Of a DNA stretch of 64,000 nt, positions 1-7,641 are shown piece by piece. The stretch is from Bradyrhizobium manausense. GTDB taxonomy: Bacteria > Pseudomonadota > Alphaproteobacteria > Rhizobiales > Xanthobacteraceae. The stretch covers positions 2,356,001 through 2,420,000 of the forward strand of contig NZ_JAFCJI010000001.1 of the NCBI RefSeq assembly GCF_018131105.1, given 5' to 3'. The notes beneath the pieces are model-generated. The model was not told the origin of the DNA, made no database searches, and was given only the letters and a program-made list of their open reading frames with translations. A program made the translations under genes and the position numbers. Every line of letters starts with the position of its first letter. Position 1 is the first letter of the stretch.

Positions 1-482
1 AACAGCAGAAGCGCGGCCGACCAGACCAGGGCCGAGGTGAAATTGGCGGCCTGGAAGCTCCAGTACGGCATCTCGAAAATGCCTGCGGCGAGCGGCACGG
101 AGGCGCGCAAGGGGCCGAAGAAACGGCCGATGAAGATGCTAGGCACGCCCCAGCTGCGCACGAACGCCTCGCCCTTGGGCAGGAGTTCCGGATAGCGCGA
201 AAGCGGCCACATCTGCGCGACCCGCTCCTTGTAGCGATAGCCGAACCAATAGGAGACCCAGTCGCCGAGCGCCGCCCCGATCCCGCCAGCGATCCAGACC
301 GGATAAAAGCTGATGCCGCTCGCGCCGATCAGTGCGCCGATCGCCACCAGCGCACCCCAGGCCGGGATCAGCAGCGAGATGAAAGCGAGCGACTCCCCAA
401 ACGCCAACAGGAACACGATCGGAGCAGCCCAGGCCTGGTGAAGGCGCACGAAATCGGCCATTGCGTGCGCGTACTGCTCCAT
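1..482 (-). CDS. DedA family membrane protein (3' end outside window)
   Basis: The reverse frame from the ATG at 482 stays open to the window edge (about 160 residues), so the C-terminus is missing. It is very hydrophobic. It contains a FGESLAFISLLIPAWG-type re-entrant segment and, later, a GRFFGPLRASVPLAAG stretch, both hallmarks of the DedA/SNARE-associated (VTT) family. DedA proteins are inner-membrane carriers or scramblases linked to undecaprenyl-phosphate and phospholipid recycling and to proton-motive-force homeostasis. The start MEQYAHAMADFVRL gives the usual short amphipathic N-terminus. It diverges from parE, about 270 bp away. Family assignment is firm; the substrate is unknown. 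Confidence 0.88.
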   Translation of the reverse strand, partial: MEQYAHAMADFVRLHQAWAAPIVFLLAFGESLAFISLLIPAWGALVAIGALIGASGISFYPVWIAGGIGAALGDWVSYWFGYRYKERVAQMWPLSRYPELLPKGEAFVRSWGVPSIFIGRFFGPLRASVPLAAGIFEMPYWSFQAANFTSALVWSAALLL

Positions 483-600
483 TCCAGATCGCCTTCCCGC
501 GCCGCCCTGATGAGGTCCTACTCGATGAAAAGCACTGGTAAGCCAGGGACTTGTGTGACATCAAGTCACAAAGCCCGGCACCGAGCGGACCGCAGCGTCA

Positions 601-648
601 AATTGCCGGGATTGGTTAGTCTGCGGCGTAAAATCGCCGGGATTGGCT
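601..648. repeat. Two direct repeats upstream of parE
   Basis: The 11-mer GCCGGGATTGG occurs at 605-615 and 636-646, inside a longer similarity of the form AAATYGCCGGGATTGGYT. The copies are 31 bp apart, about three helical turns. They lie between the divergent DedA gene and parE, 110-155 bp before the parE ATG. Regulator binding is possible but nothing further supports it. Confidence 0.35.
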
Positions 649-756
649 CCCAACGACGCCTTGGAGCGGCCCGGCGGTGACCTTTGCCGGCCAGCCGTGG
701 CATAGTCGCCCTGACCGATTCGCCGCCCGCGCGGCCCTCAAAACCTATCAAGATAT

Positions 757-2805
757 ATGTCCAAGCAGTTGAAAACGAAAACAAAAGACGATTTGTTCGC
801 GGGAAATGAGCCGAAGGGGCGCGCGAGCGCCGCGAAGGCCGCTCCGCGCGCCAGCGGTGGCGAAGCCGATTACACGGCCGCCGATATCGAAGTGCTCGAA
901 GGCCTGGAACCGGTGCGGCGCCGGCCCGGCATGTATATCGGCGGCACCGACGAAAAGGCGCTGCACCACCTCTTTGCCGAGGTCATCGACAATTCGATGG
1001 ACGAGGCGCTGGCCGGACACGCGACCTTCATCGGCGTGGAACTCACCGCAGACGGCTTCCTCACCGTCACCGACAACGGCCGCGGCATCCCGATCGATCC
1101 GCATCCGAAGTTCCCGAAGAAGTCGGCGCTCGAAGTCATCATGTGCACGCTGCATTCGGGCGGCAAGTTCGACAGCAAGGTCTATGAGACCTCGGGCGGC
1201 CTGCATGGCGTCGGCATCTCCGTCGTGAACGCCCTCTCCTCGCTCCTTGAGGTCGAGGTCGCGCGCAGCCAGAAGCTCTACCGCATGACGTTCGAGCGCG
1301 GCCACCCCAAGGGCAAGCTCGAGGACCTCGGCAAGATCAACAACCGCCGCGGAACGCGTGTGCGCTTCAAGCCCGACACCGACATCTTCGGCGCCAAGGC
1401 CGCGTTCAAGCCGCAGCGCTTGTTCAAGATGACGCGCTCGAAGGCGTATCTGTTCGGCGGCGTCGAGATCCGTTGGAACTGCGCGCCCGAGTTGCTGAAG
1501 GGCGTCGAGGATGTCCCGGCGGAAGCGACCTTCCATTTCCCCGGCGGTCTCAAGGACTATCTGGCGGCGGCGATCCACGCCGACACGCTGGTGCATCCCG
1601 ATATCTTCTCCGGCAAATCGGGCCGCAACGGCGCGCATGGCGCCTGCGAATGGGCCGTCGCCTGGACCGCTGACGCCGACGGCTTCCTGTCGTCCTACAC
1701 CAACACTGTGCCGACGCCCGATGGCGGCACGCATGAATCCGGCCTGCGCAGCGCGCTGCTGCGCGGCCTGAAAGACCACGCCGAGCGCGTCGGCCAGGGC
1801 AAGCGCGCCTCGTCCATCACCTCGGAAGACGTGATGGTGGGCGCAGCCGTGATGCTGTCGGTGTTCGTGCGCGAGCCTGAATTCCAGGGCCAGACCAAGG
1901 ATCGTCTCGCCACTGCCGAGGCGCAGCGCATCGTCGAACAGGCGATGAAGGATCCGTTCGACCATTGGCTGTCGGGCAATCCGAACATGGCCAACCGGCT
2001 GCTCGATTTCGTGATCGACCGCGCCGAGGAAAGGCTGCGGCGGCGTCAGGAAAAAGAGACCGCGCGGAAAACCGCCGGCAAGAAGCTGCGCCTGCCGGGC
2101 AAGCTCGCCGACTGCAGCAACGCCGGCCTGGACGGCTCCGAGTTGTTCATCGTCGAGGGCGACTCGGCCGGTGGTAGCGCCAAACAGGCCCGCAACCGTG
2201 AAACACAGGCCGTGCTGCCGCTGCGCGGCAAGATCCTCAACGTCGCTTCAGCCGGCAAGGACAAGCTGACCGCGAACGCGCAGCTCTCCGATCTCGTGCA
2301 GGCGATCGGCTGCGGTCAGCTCCTGCAATACCGCGAAGAGGATCTGCGCTATCAGCGCATCATCATCATGACCGACGCAGACGTCGACGGCGCGCACATT
2401 GCCTCGCTGTTGATCACCTTCTTCTACCGGCAGATGCCGAAGCTGATCGACGAAGGACATCTCTTCCTCGCAGTGCCGCCGCTCTACAAGCTGACCCACG
2501 GGCAGAAGTCGGTCTACGCACGCGACGACAAGCACAAGGAAGAGCTGATCAAGAGCGCCTTCAACGCCAACGCCAAGGTCGAGGTGAACCGCTTCAAAGG
2601 CCTCGGCGAGATGATGCCGGCCCAGCTCAAGGAAACCACCATGGATCCGGGCAAGCGGACGCTGCTCAAGGTGGTCCTGCTGCCAGACGACCGCGACACT
2701 ACGGCGGATTCGGTCGAGCGCCTGATGGGCACCAAGGCCGAGGCCCGCTTTGCCTTCATCTCCGACAAGGCCGAATTCGCGAGCGACGAGCTGCTCGACG
2801 TCTGA
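757..2805 (+). CDS. parE: DNA topoisomerase IV subunit B
   Basis: This 682-residue protein is the ATPase subunit of topoisomerase IV, which with ParC decatenates replicated chromosomes. The GHKL ATPase region shows EVIDNSMDEAL (catalytic-region Asn about 79), DNGRGIP near 106-112 and GGLHGVGISVVNALS. The TOPRIM domain has EGDSAGG (Glu about 467), PLRGKILNV and DADVDGAHI (from about 540), which bind the cleavage-site metal ions. The length and the QARNRETQAVLPLRGK context favour ParE over GyrB, which is usually about 800 residues in this group and carries extra sequence. The first 35 residues are a charged, poorly conserved extension. A strong terminator follows at once, so the gene is probably monocistronic. 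Confidence 0.96.
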   Translation: MSKQLKTKTKDDLFAGNEPKGRASAAKAAPRASGGEADYTAADIEVLEGLEPVRRRPGMYIGGTDEKALHHLFAEVIDNSMDEALAGHATFIGVELTADGFLTVTDNGRGIPIDPHPKFPKKSALEVIMCTLHSGGKFDSKVYETSGGLHGVGISVVNALSSLLEVEVARSQKLYRMTFERGHPKGKLEDLGKINNRRGTRVRFKPDTDIFGAKAAFKPQRLFKMTRSKAYLFGGVEIRWNCAPELLKGVEDVPAEATFHFPGGLKDYLAAAIHADTLVHPDIFSGKSGRNGAHGACEWAVAWTADADGFLSSYTNTVPTPDGGTHESGLRSALLRGLKDHAERVGQGKRASSITSEDVMVGAAVMLSVFVREPEFQGQTKDRLATAEAQRIVEQAMKDPFDHWLSGNPNMANRLLDFVIDRAEERLRRRQEKETARKTAGKKLRLPGKLADCSNAGLDGSELFIVEGDSAGGSAKQARNRETQAVLPLRGKILNVASAGKDKLTANAQLSDLVQAIGCGQLLQYREEDLRYQRIIIMTDADVDGAHIASLLITFFYRQMPKLIDEGHLFLAVPPLYKLTHGQKSVYARDDKHKEELIKSAFNANAKVEVNRFKGLGEMMPAQLKETTMDPGKRTLLKVVLLPDDRDTTADSVERLMGTKAEARFAFISDKAEFASDELLDV

Positions 2806-2821
2806 ACGCCCGATTCCCGCT

Positions 2822-2856
2822 CAAAGCCCCGGCCCAGGCCGGGGCTTTGTCGTTTT
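2822..2856 (+). terminator. Rho-independent terminator of parE
   Basis: An 11-bp perfect stem (CAAAGCCCCGG / CCGGGGCTTTG) closes on a 6-nt loop and is followed by TCGTTTT. It starts 17 nt after the parE stop. Very similar AAAGCCCCGG stems follow the porin gene at 3210 and the dehydrogenase at 4495. Confidence 0.85.
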
Positions 2857-3209
2857 GGGGACAGTGTGGCCGTCCTCCAGCGATGCATCCGGGCAATCCT
2901 CGGCCAACGACTCACCGTCGACCCAGCCGCCGTCGAGGTGAGGCAGGATTGCCGCCATTTCCGACGAAGCCGAATTCCTAACGAAAACCTACCCAAAAGG
3001 AAAACTCTGGAAAGTTCGCAATATATTGAATTTGCTTGGCTTTCCTTGAACTCGTGACGACGCCCCAAATCCCAACCGGCGGGCGTTTTCCGGCGACTGT
3101 GCCTGCGCTGCAACAGCATTTCGGCGAGAACTGTCTATAGTCCGGGCATCAGATCACACGGACTTCAGTGCGCTCGCGCCTGCTACGAACCAAGGTTGGG
3201 GATTTTATC
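2857..3209 (+). other. Intergenic leader of the porin-like gene
   Basis: About 350 bp without a convincing gene. It includes an unusually AT-rich patch near 2985-3050 (AATATATTGAATTT), typical of upstream elements of highly expressed outer-membrane genes. A -10-like TATAGT lies at 3136-3141, but no good -35 is placed for it. A ribosome-binding sequence GGGGATT precedes the ATG at 3210. Open frames here run through the AT-rich patch without homology-like features. Confidence 0.5.
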
Positions 3210-3989
3210 ATGAAGAAGATTGCTCTCGCACTGACCGCGATTGCGGCGATGACCGGTTCGGCTTCGGCGGCTGACCTTGCGGCCCGTCCCTATGTCAAGG
3301 CTCCGATGGTTGCTCCGGTTGCCAACTGGACCGGCTTCTACATCTTCGGCGGTGGCGGCGCTGGCCTCTCGAACTCCGACCAGTCGATCCAGACCAATCC
3401 GGGCGCGGTTCCGCTCACCATCACCCAGCGTCAGGGCGGTTCGGGCTGGTTCGGCACCGTCGGCGCCGGCTACGACTGGCAGTTCAGCGGCACCTGGGTG
3501 GCCGGCGTGTTCGCTGACGGTCAGTTCGGCAGCATCCGCTCCACTCTGCAGGATCCGATCAACGGGTTCACTGGCAACCAGAAGCTGGAAGACTCCTGGG
3601 CCGCTGGTGTTCGCCTCGGCTGGCTGGTTGCCCCGAACGTTCTCTCCTACGTCAACGGCGGTTACTCGGGCGCACACTTCGGCGGCACCAACTTCACGAC
3701 CCTGGGCGGCGCTGCGACGGGTATCCACACCAACAGCTACAACCGCAACGGCTGGTTTGTTGGCGGCGGTGTTGAGAACAGCCTGAACATCTTCGGCATC
3801 TCCTCCCCCGGCTGGTTCATGAAGACCGAGTATCGTTCGGCCTTCTACGACACCAAGACCATCAACGAGCTTGATGCGACGAATGCTACCAATGGCTTCG
3901 ACATTCGTGCGAACCACTGGAACCAGACGATTTCGACCTCCCTGGTCTATCGTTTCAACTGGACCGGCCCGGTCGTCGCCAAGTACTGA
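3210..3989 (+). CDS. Porin-like outer-membrane beta-barrel protein
   Basis: A 259-residue exported protein. The signal peptide MKKIALALTAIAAMTGSASA is cut before ADLAARPYVKAP, a mature N-terminus shared with the barrel gene at 5360. The rest alternates polar and aromatic residues with many glycines (for example WTGFYIFGGGGAGLS and GAGYDWQFSGTW) and ends in an aromatic strand (SLVYRFNW), as in the OMP_b-brl/Omp25-RopB family of 8-strand barrels in rhizobia. The ATG at 3210 is preferred over one at 3168 because it gives a clean signal peptide and has GGGGATT upstream. It is likely abundant in the outer membrane; its function (envelope integrity, host interaction) is inferred from the family only. 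Confidence 0.88.
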   Translation: MKKIALALTAIAAMTGSASAADLAARPYVKAPMVAPVANWTGFYIFGGGGAGLSNSDQSIQTNPGAVPLTITQRQGGSGWFGTVGAGYDWQFSGTWVAGVFADGQFGSIRSTLQDPINGFTGNQKLEDSWAAGVRLGWLVAPNVLSYVNGGYSGAHFGGTNFTTLGGAATGIHTNSYNRNGWFVGGGVENSLNIFGISSPGWFMKTEYRSAFYDTKTINELDATNATNGFDIRANHWNQTISTSLVYRFNWTGPVVAKY

Positions 3990-4016
3990 TACGATCTGAA
4001 CTCAACCTCAGACGTC

Positions 4017-4047
4017 AAAGCCCCGGCATTGCCGGGGCTTTTTCGTT
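4017..4047 (+). terminator. Rho-independent terminator of porin-like gene
   Basis: The 11-bp stem AAAGCCCCGGC / GCCGGGGCTTT has a 3-nt ATT loop and continues into TTCGTTTT. It starts 27 nt after the stop codon. Confidence 0.88.
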
Positions 4048-4287
4048 TTGGCCACCTCGTCAGCTGACGTTCTCCTTTAACGACTTGCACGCTGCTCCAA
4101 GTGGGCCGCTCGGATCGAACGCCCGCAGATGCGCCTTGCGCACGGACATGCATCCTCCCCGCGGCCTGCGTCCTCGGCCATTGTATCAGAGCCGAAGCTA
4201 CGGCTAGTCTGGCGGGAAGTTTTCGTACCCCGCGGCGATCGTTCCAGCCGTGGGTCTCGACAGAACCAGTCCAACGGGGAGGAATGC

Positions 4288-4473
4288 ATGCGCAGATTTC
4301 TGCTTGTAGCAGGCCTGTTTGCCCTCGCCGTCGGGCTGCTCTGGATCGGACAGGGCACAGGCACCGTCGCCTGGCCCCGATCGAGCTTCATGGTCAACCA
4401 GCTGCAATGGGCCGGCTATGGCGCCGCCATGGCCGGCTTCGGATTGGTCCTGATCTGGCAAAGCAACCAATAG
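4288..4473 (+). CDS. Small two-helix membrane protein, unknown function
   Basis: A 61-residue protein starting MRRFLLVAGLFALAVG. It has an ATG at 4288 and a strong ribosome-binding site GGGGAGGA at 4276-4283. It has two hydrophobic segments, residues about 4-18 and 38-56, joined by a short loop containing TGTVAWPRSSF. A longer upstream start is possible in frame (4129), but that extension is arginine/serine rich and lacks a ribosome-binding site. It ends 21 nt before the dehydrogenase gene on the same strand, so they are probably co-transcribed. I do not recognise a named family; it resembles the many short conserved hypothetical membrane proteins of Bradyrhizobium. Confidence 0.7.
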   Translation: MRRFLLVAGLFALAVGLLWIGQGTGTVAWPRSSFMVNQLQWAGYGAAMAGFGLVLIWQSNQ

Positions 4474-4494
4474 AAGAAACCAGGAAGTGAAAGC

Positions 4495-5265
4495 ATGACA
4501 TCCAACCGGTTCGATCTCCGCGGCAAGGTCGCGATCGTCACAGGAGGCAATGGCGGCATCGGGCTTGGCCTCGCGCACGGGCTCGCCGACGCCGGCGCCG
4601 ATATCGCCGTGGTCGGACGCAACGAGGCCAAGTCGGCCGCGGCCGTCGCCGATCTCAAGGCGCGCGGCGTGAAGGCGATCTCGGTCACCACCGACGTCGC
4701 CGACAAGGCTGCGATCGCCGCGATGGTGGACCGCGTCGTCAAGGATCTCGGCCGTATCGACATCCTCATCAACAATGCCGGCATGAGCATCCGCAAACCG
4801 CCGCACGAGCTCGAGCTCGACGAGTGGAACACGGTGATTCAAACCAACCTCACCGCAGCCTTCCTGTGCTCGAAGCTGGCCTATCCGGCGCTGAAGGCGT
4901 CGGGCAACGGCAAGGTGATCAACATCGGCTCGATGATGTCGATCTTCGGCGCGAGCTTCGCCGCCGCCTATGCTGCGAGCAAGGGCGGCATCGTGCAATA
5001 CACGCGCGCCTGCGCCAACGCCTGGGCGCCCGACAACATCCAGGTCAACGCCATCCTGCCGGGCTGGATCGATACCGATCTCACCCGCGGTGCGCGGAAG
5101 CAGGTGTCGGGCCTGCACGAGCGCGTGCTGGCGCGCACGCCGGCGGGACGCTGGGGCGACATCGACGACTTCGCCGGCATCGCCGTCTTCCTCGCCTCAT
5201 CCGCCTCGAACTTCGTCACGGGTACCGCCATCCCCGTCGACGGCGGGTTCTCCGTGATGGCCTGA
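4495..5265 (+). CDS. Short-chain dehydrogenase/reductase (SDR)
   Basis: A 256-residue classical SDR. It shows the nucleotide-binding TGGNGGIG motif (16-23), NNAG (93-96), catalytic Ser146, and Tyr159 with Lys163 in AAYAASKGG. The C-terminal DGGFSVMA is typical. The overall pattern resembles gluconate 5-dehydrogenase, 2-deoxy-D-gluconate 3-dehydrogenase (KduD) and FabG-like enzymes, so it probably oxidises or reduces a sugar acid or related alcohol with NAD(P). No pathway neighbour pins down the substrate. It follows the small membrane protein closely and is closed by a terminator shared with the convergent porin gene. Confidence 0.9.
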   Translation: MTSNRFDLRGKVAIVTGGNGGIGLGLAHGLADAGADIAVVGRNEAKSAAAVADLKARGVKAISVTTDVADKAAIAAMVDRVVKDLGRIDILINNAGMSIRKPPHELELDEWNTVIQTNLTAAFLCSKLAYPALKASGNGKVINIGSMMSIFGASFAAAYAASKGGIVQYTRACANAWAPDNIQVNAILPGWIDTDLTRGARKQVSGLHERVLARTPAGRWGDIDDFAGIAVFLASSASNFVTGTAIPVDGGFSVMA

Positions 5266-5290
5266 TGCGCCGTGACGGCAGCACGCAAAA

Positions 5291-5325
5291 AAGAAGCCCC
5301 GGTGGAAACCGGGGCTTTTAATTTG
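5291..5325. terminator. Bidirectional terminator between SDR and porin-like gene
   Basis: The stem AAGCCCCGGT / ACCGGGGCTT has a 4-nt GGAA loop. It has TTTAATTT on the plus side and, read on the minus strand, a CTTCTTTTTT tract. It lies between two convergent genes and can serve both. Confidence 0.85.
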
Positions 5326-5359
5326 GTCGTGATCTTTTCTTTGATTGGTCGTTTGTTGC

Positions 5360-6124
5360 TCAGTAGCGCGCGATCACAGGCGCGTCGAACTTGTAGCTGG
5401 CGCGAACGACAGCCCACTGGATGTCGCGCGGCTTGGCATCGAACGTGTAATTGCCCGAGGTGCCGCCGAGCTGATAGGTCTGGCTGCCGAAGGCTGCGTA
5501 ATTGTACTCGAGGCCGACGATCCAGTTGCGGGTGATGCCGTATTCCCAGCCAGCACCGACGGTCCAGCCGTTGGCCCAGTGCGTCTGACCGCCCGTCCCC
5601 GTCACGACCGGGTCGGTGACCGAGAGCCGATTGTTGACGCCGGCGTAGCCGCCCTTGAAGTAGAACAGGTTATTCTGAACCGCGAAGCCAGCGCGACCGA
5701 CGACTGTCGCCAGCAGATTGGCGCGCCAGGAGAACACGTCGTTCGCCGCACCGAAAGCGGTGTTCGTGAACGAGCCCTTGTTGTCGAGGCCCGAGATCGT
5801 GCCTTCCATGCCGAACACGTAATTGTTGGCCTGCCAGTTGTATCCGATCTGGGCGCCGCCCATGATGCCGGAGTTGCGCTGACGATAGCCCTGGCCCGGC
5901 GTCAGATCGCCGAACGGTGCGCCGACGCCATTGTTGATGAACTGCTCGTTGGTCCAGGCGCCACCGATATGGCCGCCGACATAGAAGCCGGTCCAGTTGA
6001 ACAGCGGCTCGATATAGGCCGGCGCCTTCGTGTAGGGGCGCGCAGCGAGGTCGGCGGCGGAAGCGGCGCCGGTCGAAACCAGAGCGGTCGTGCAGGCGAA
6101 GGCGGCAATCAGTTTATTACGCAT
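5360..6124 (-). CDS. Porin-like outer-membrane beta-barrel protein (second copy)
   Basis: A 254-residue secreted barrel. The signal peptide starts MRNKLIAAFACTTALV and is followed by ADLAARPYTKAP, nearly the same mature N-terminus as the gene at 3210. Glycine/aromatic strands such as NWTGFYVGGHIGGAW, GAQIGYNWQ and GYAGVNNR and the terminal VRASYKFDAPVIARY are typical of the rhizobial 8-strand OMP_b-brl family. I chose the ATG at 6124 rather than 6160 because it starts a canonical signal peptide and has GGGAT upstream. It is convergent with the SDR gene. The two barrels are related but clearly diverged, so they are older paralogues rather than a fresh duplication. Confidence 0.88.
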   Translation of the reverse strand: MRNKLIAAFACTTALVSTGAASAADLAARPYTKAPAYIEPLFNWTGFYVGGHIGGAWTNEQFINNGVGAPFGDLTPGQGYRQRNSGIMGGAQIGYNWQANNYVFGMEGTISGLDNKGSFTNTAFGAANDVFSWRANLLATVVGRAGFAVQNNLFYFKGGYAGVNNRLSVTDPVVTGTGGQTHWANGWTVGAGWEYGITRNWIVGLEYNYAAFGSQTYQLGGTSGNYTFDAKPRDIQWAVVRASYKFDAPVIARY

Positions 6125-6304
6125 GGTACATCCCGTGTCCTTTGATGGGCGCACGCTCACACGCAGTTCTTACTCAAATTTGAATCAAGAAAGTTAAGGC
6201 GCCGGATTGGCCCGTCGCGGTCCTTGAATCCGGTTGCGCTGTTGCACGCGCGCAACGCGGAAGCCGCAATTTAACGCGGCATTATCCCTACCAAATCGCT
6301 TTCG

Positions 6305-7561
6305 TCAGGATGCCGGCGCAGCTTTCGAATGCACGTGCTCGGGTCGCACGCCGATGGCGATGAAGCGCGCGGGAATGCCCTGAAGCCACGGCCAGGCGGA
6401 GATCAGGCGCAGGATCAGCGGCACCTTGAGCGGCCGATCGCCGCCCTTCAGCGCGCCGCTGATGATGTTGTTCTGCACGATCACCTGCATCGCCTGCGTC
6501 ATCTTCACCGGGAATTCGCGCCGGCGCCTGACGGCATCGAGTTCATCGTCGGATGGACAGCCGCGCGTCAGCTTGTCGGCGAGCAGGTTGGCGGTCGCGA
6601 CCGCGTCCTGCACGGCCAAGTTGACGCCGACGCCACCGACCGGCGACATCGCATGGGCGGCGTCGCCGATACAAAGCAGCCCGGGCCGCGTCCAGCGGCT
6701 CAAGCGGTTGATCGCGACCGTCAGCAACTTCACGTCGTCGAAGCTCTTGACGTCGGCAATGCCGTGCTTGAGAACCGGCGCCATGCGCACGACATCGTCG
6801 AGCAGCGCCGGCAATCCCCTCGCCTTCACCGCTTCATGTTGCCCCTTGGCGATGACGTAGGCGCATTGCCAATAATCGCCGCGATCGAAGGTGACCATCA
6901 TCTTGCCGGGCTCGATGCGCGCAAACAGGTTCTCGGTCTCGTCCGGCTTGCGGCCGACGCGGAACCAGAGCACGTCCATCGGCGCACCGATCTCCGCGAC
7001 GGCAAACCCTGCACGTTCGCGCACCGTCGAATGCCGGCCGTCGCAGGCGATGGTGAGATCGGCCTCGATGTCGATGACACCACCAGGCGTTCTGGCGCGC
7101 ACGCCGGCGATGGCCTCTCCGCGGTGGATGAGGTCGACGGCTTCGGTGTTCATCAGCACTTCGAGCGAAGCAAAGCGCTTGCCCGCCTCGCGCAGGAAAT
7201 TGAGAAAGTCCCATTGCGGCATGAAGGCGATGAATGGGTATTTCGTGTTCAGCCGCCTGAGATCGGCGATCCGCACCTTGGTGCCGCCGATCAGGCCATC
7301 CATCGTCTGCAGGCGCTGATGCGGCAGCTTGAGGAAATCGTCGATCAGGCCGAGTTCGTCCATCACCTGAAGCGTCGAGGGATGCACGGTGTCGCCGCGA
7401 AAGTCGCGGAAGAAGTCAGCGTGTTTCTCCAGCACCACGACATCGATGCCGGCACGTCCCAGCAGATAGCCGAGCATCATGCCCGCGGGCCCGCCGCCGA
7501 CGATACAGCAGCGGACTTTTCGAACGCGCGCCACCGGCTGTTCTGGGGTAACTGTCTCCAT
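6305..7561 (-). CDS. FAD-dependent aromatic-ring monooxygenase-like oxidoreductase
   Basis: A 418-residue flavoprotein. It has the dinucleotide-binding motif VGGGPAGMM near 21-29, a DG-type motif (TIACDGRHSTVRERAG) mid-protein, and the FAD ribityl-binding GDAAHAMSP near residue 299. This is the FAD_binding_3 layout of class A flavin monooxygenases (UbiH, PHBH, PgaE-like). The substrate is presumably an aromatic or polyketide-like compound; no catabolic neighbours help. It lies downstream of the caspase-like gene on the same strand with an 80-bp gap, so co-transcription is possible but not evident. Confidence 0.85.
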   Translation of the reverse strand: METVTPEQPVARVRKVRCCIVGGGPAGMMLGYLLGRAGIDVVVLEKHADFFRDFRGDTVHPSTLQVMDELGLIDDFLKLPHQRLQTMDGLIGGTKVRIADLRRLNTKYPFIAFMPQWDFLNFLREAGKRFASLEVLMNTEAVDLIHRGEAIAGVRARTPGGVIDIEADLTIACDGRHSTVRERAGFAVAEIGAPMDVLWFRVGRKPDETENLFARIEPGKMMVTFDRGDYWQCAYVIAKGQHEAVKARGLPALLDDVVRMAPVLKHGIADVKSFDDVKLLTVAINRLSRWTRPGLLCIGDAAHAMSPVGGVGVNLAVQDAVATANLLADKLTRGCPSDDELDAVRRRREFPVKMTQAMQVIVQNNIISGALKGGDRPLKVPLILRLISAWPWLQGIPARFIAIGVRPEHVHSKAAPAS

Positions 7562-7641
7562 GATCCGACTTTCGCTGCTGCGTCACTCGCGTGACTGTAG
7601 CGCCGGCGAGCGTCGGACGCATGTTCAATTTAAGATAACGC

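Noticed and set aside
748..1965. Long open reading frame antisense to parE (about 405 codons)
   Set aside because: It mirrors the codon phase of parE in GC-rich DNA, has no recognisable motif, and parE is certain. The same reasoning removes long antisense frames over sufB (18905-20449), rhlE (10618-12087) and the chemoreceptor (31378-33063).
3168..3209. Longer N-terminus of the first porin-like protein
   Set aside because: It would place 14 residues before a perfect signal peptide and lacks a ribosome-binding site; the ATG at 3210 has GGGGATT.
6271..6285. CtrA-like TTAA-N7-TTAT
   Set aside because: The second half-site is imperfect, and it lies at the 3' end of the FAD gene, about 145 bp upstream of the porin-like gene, with no supporting promoter.
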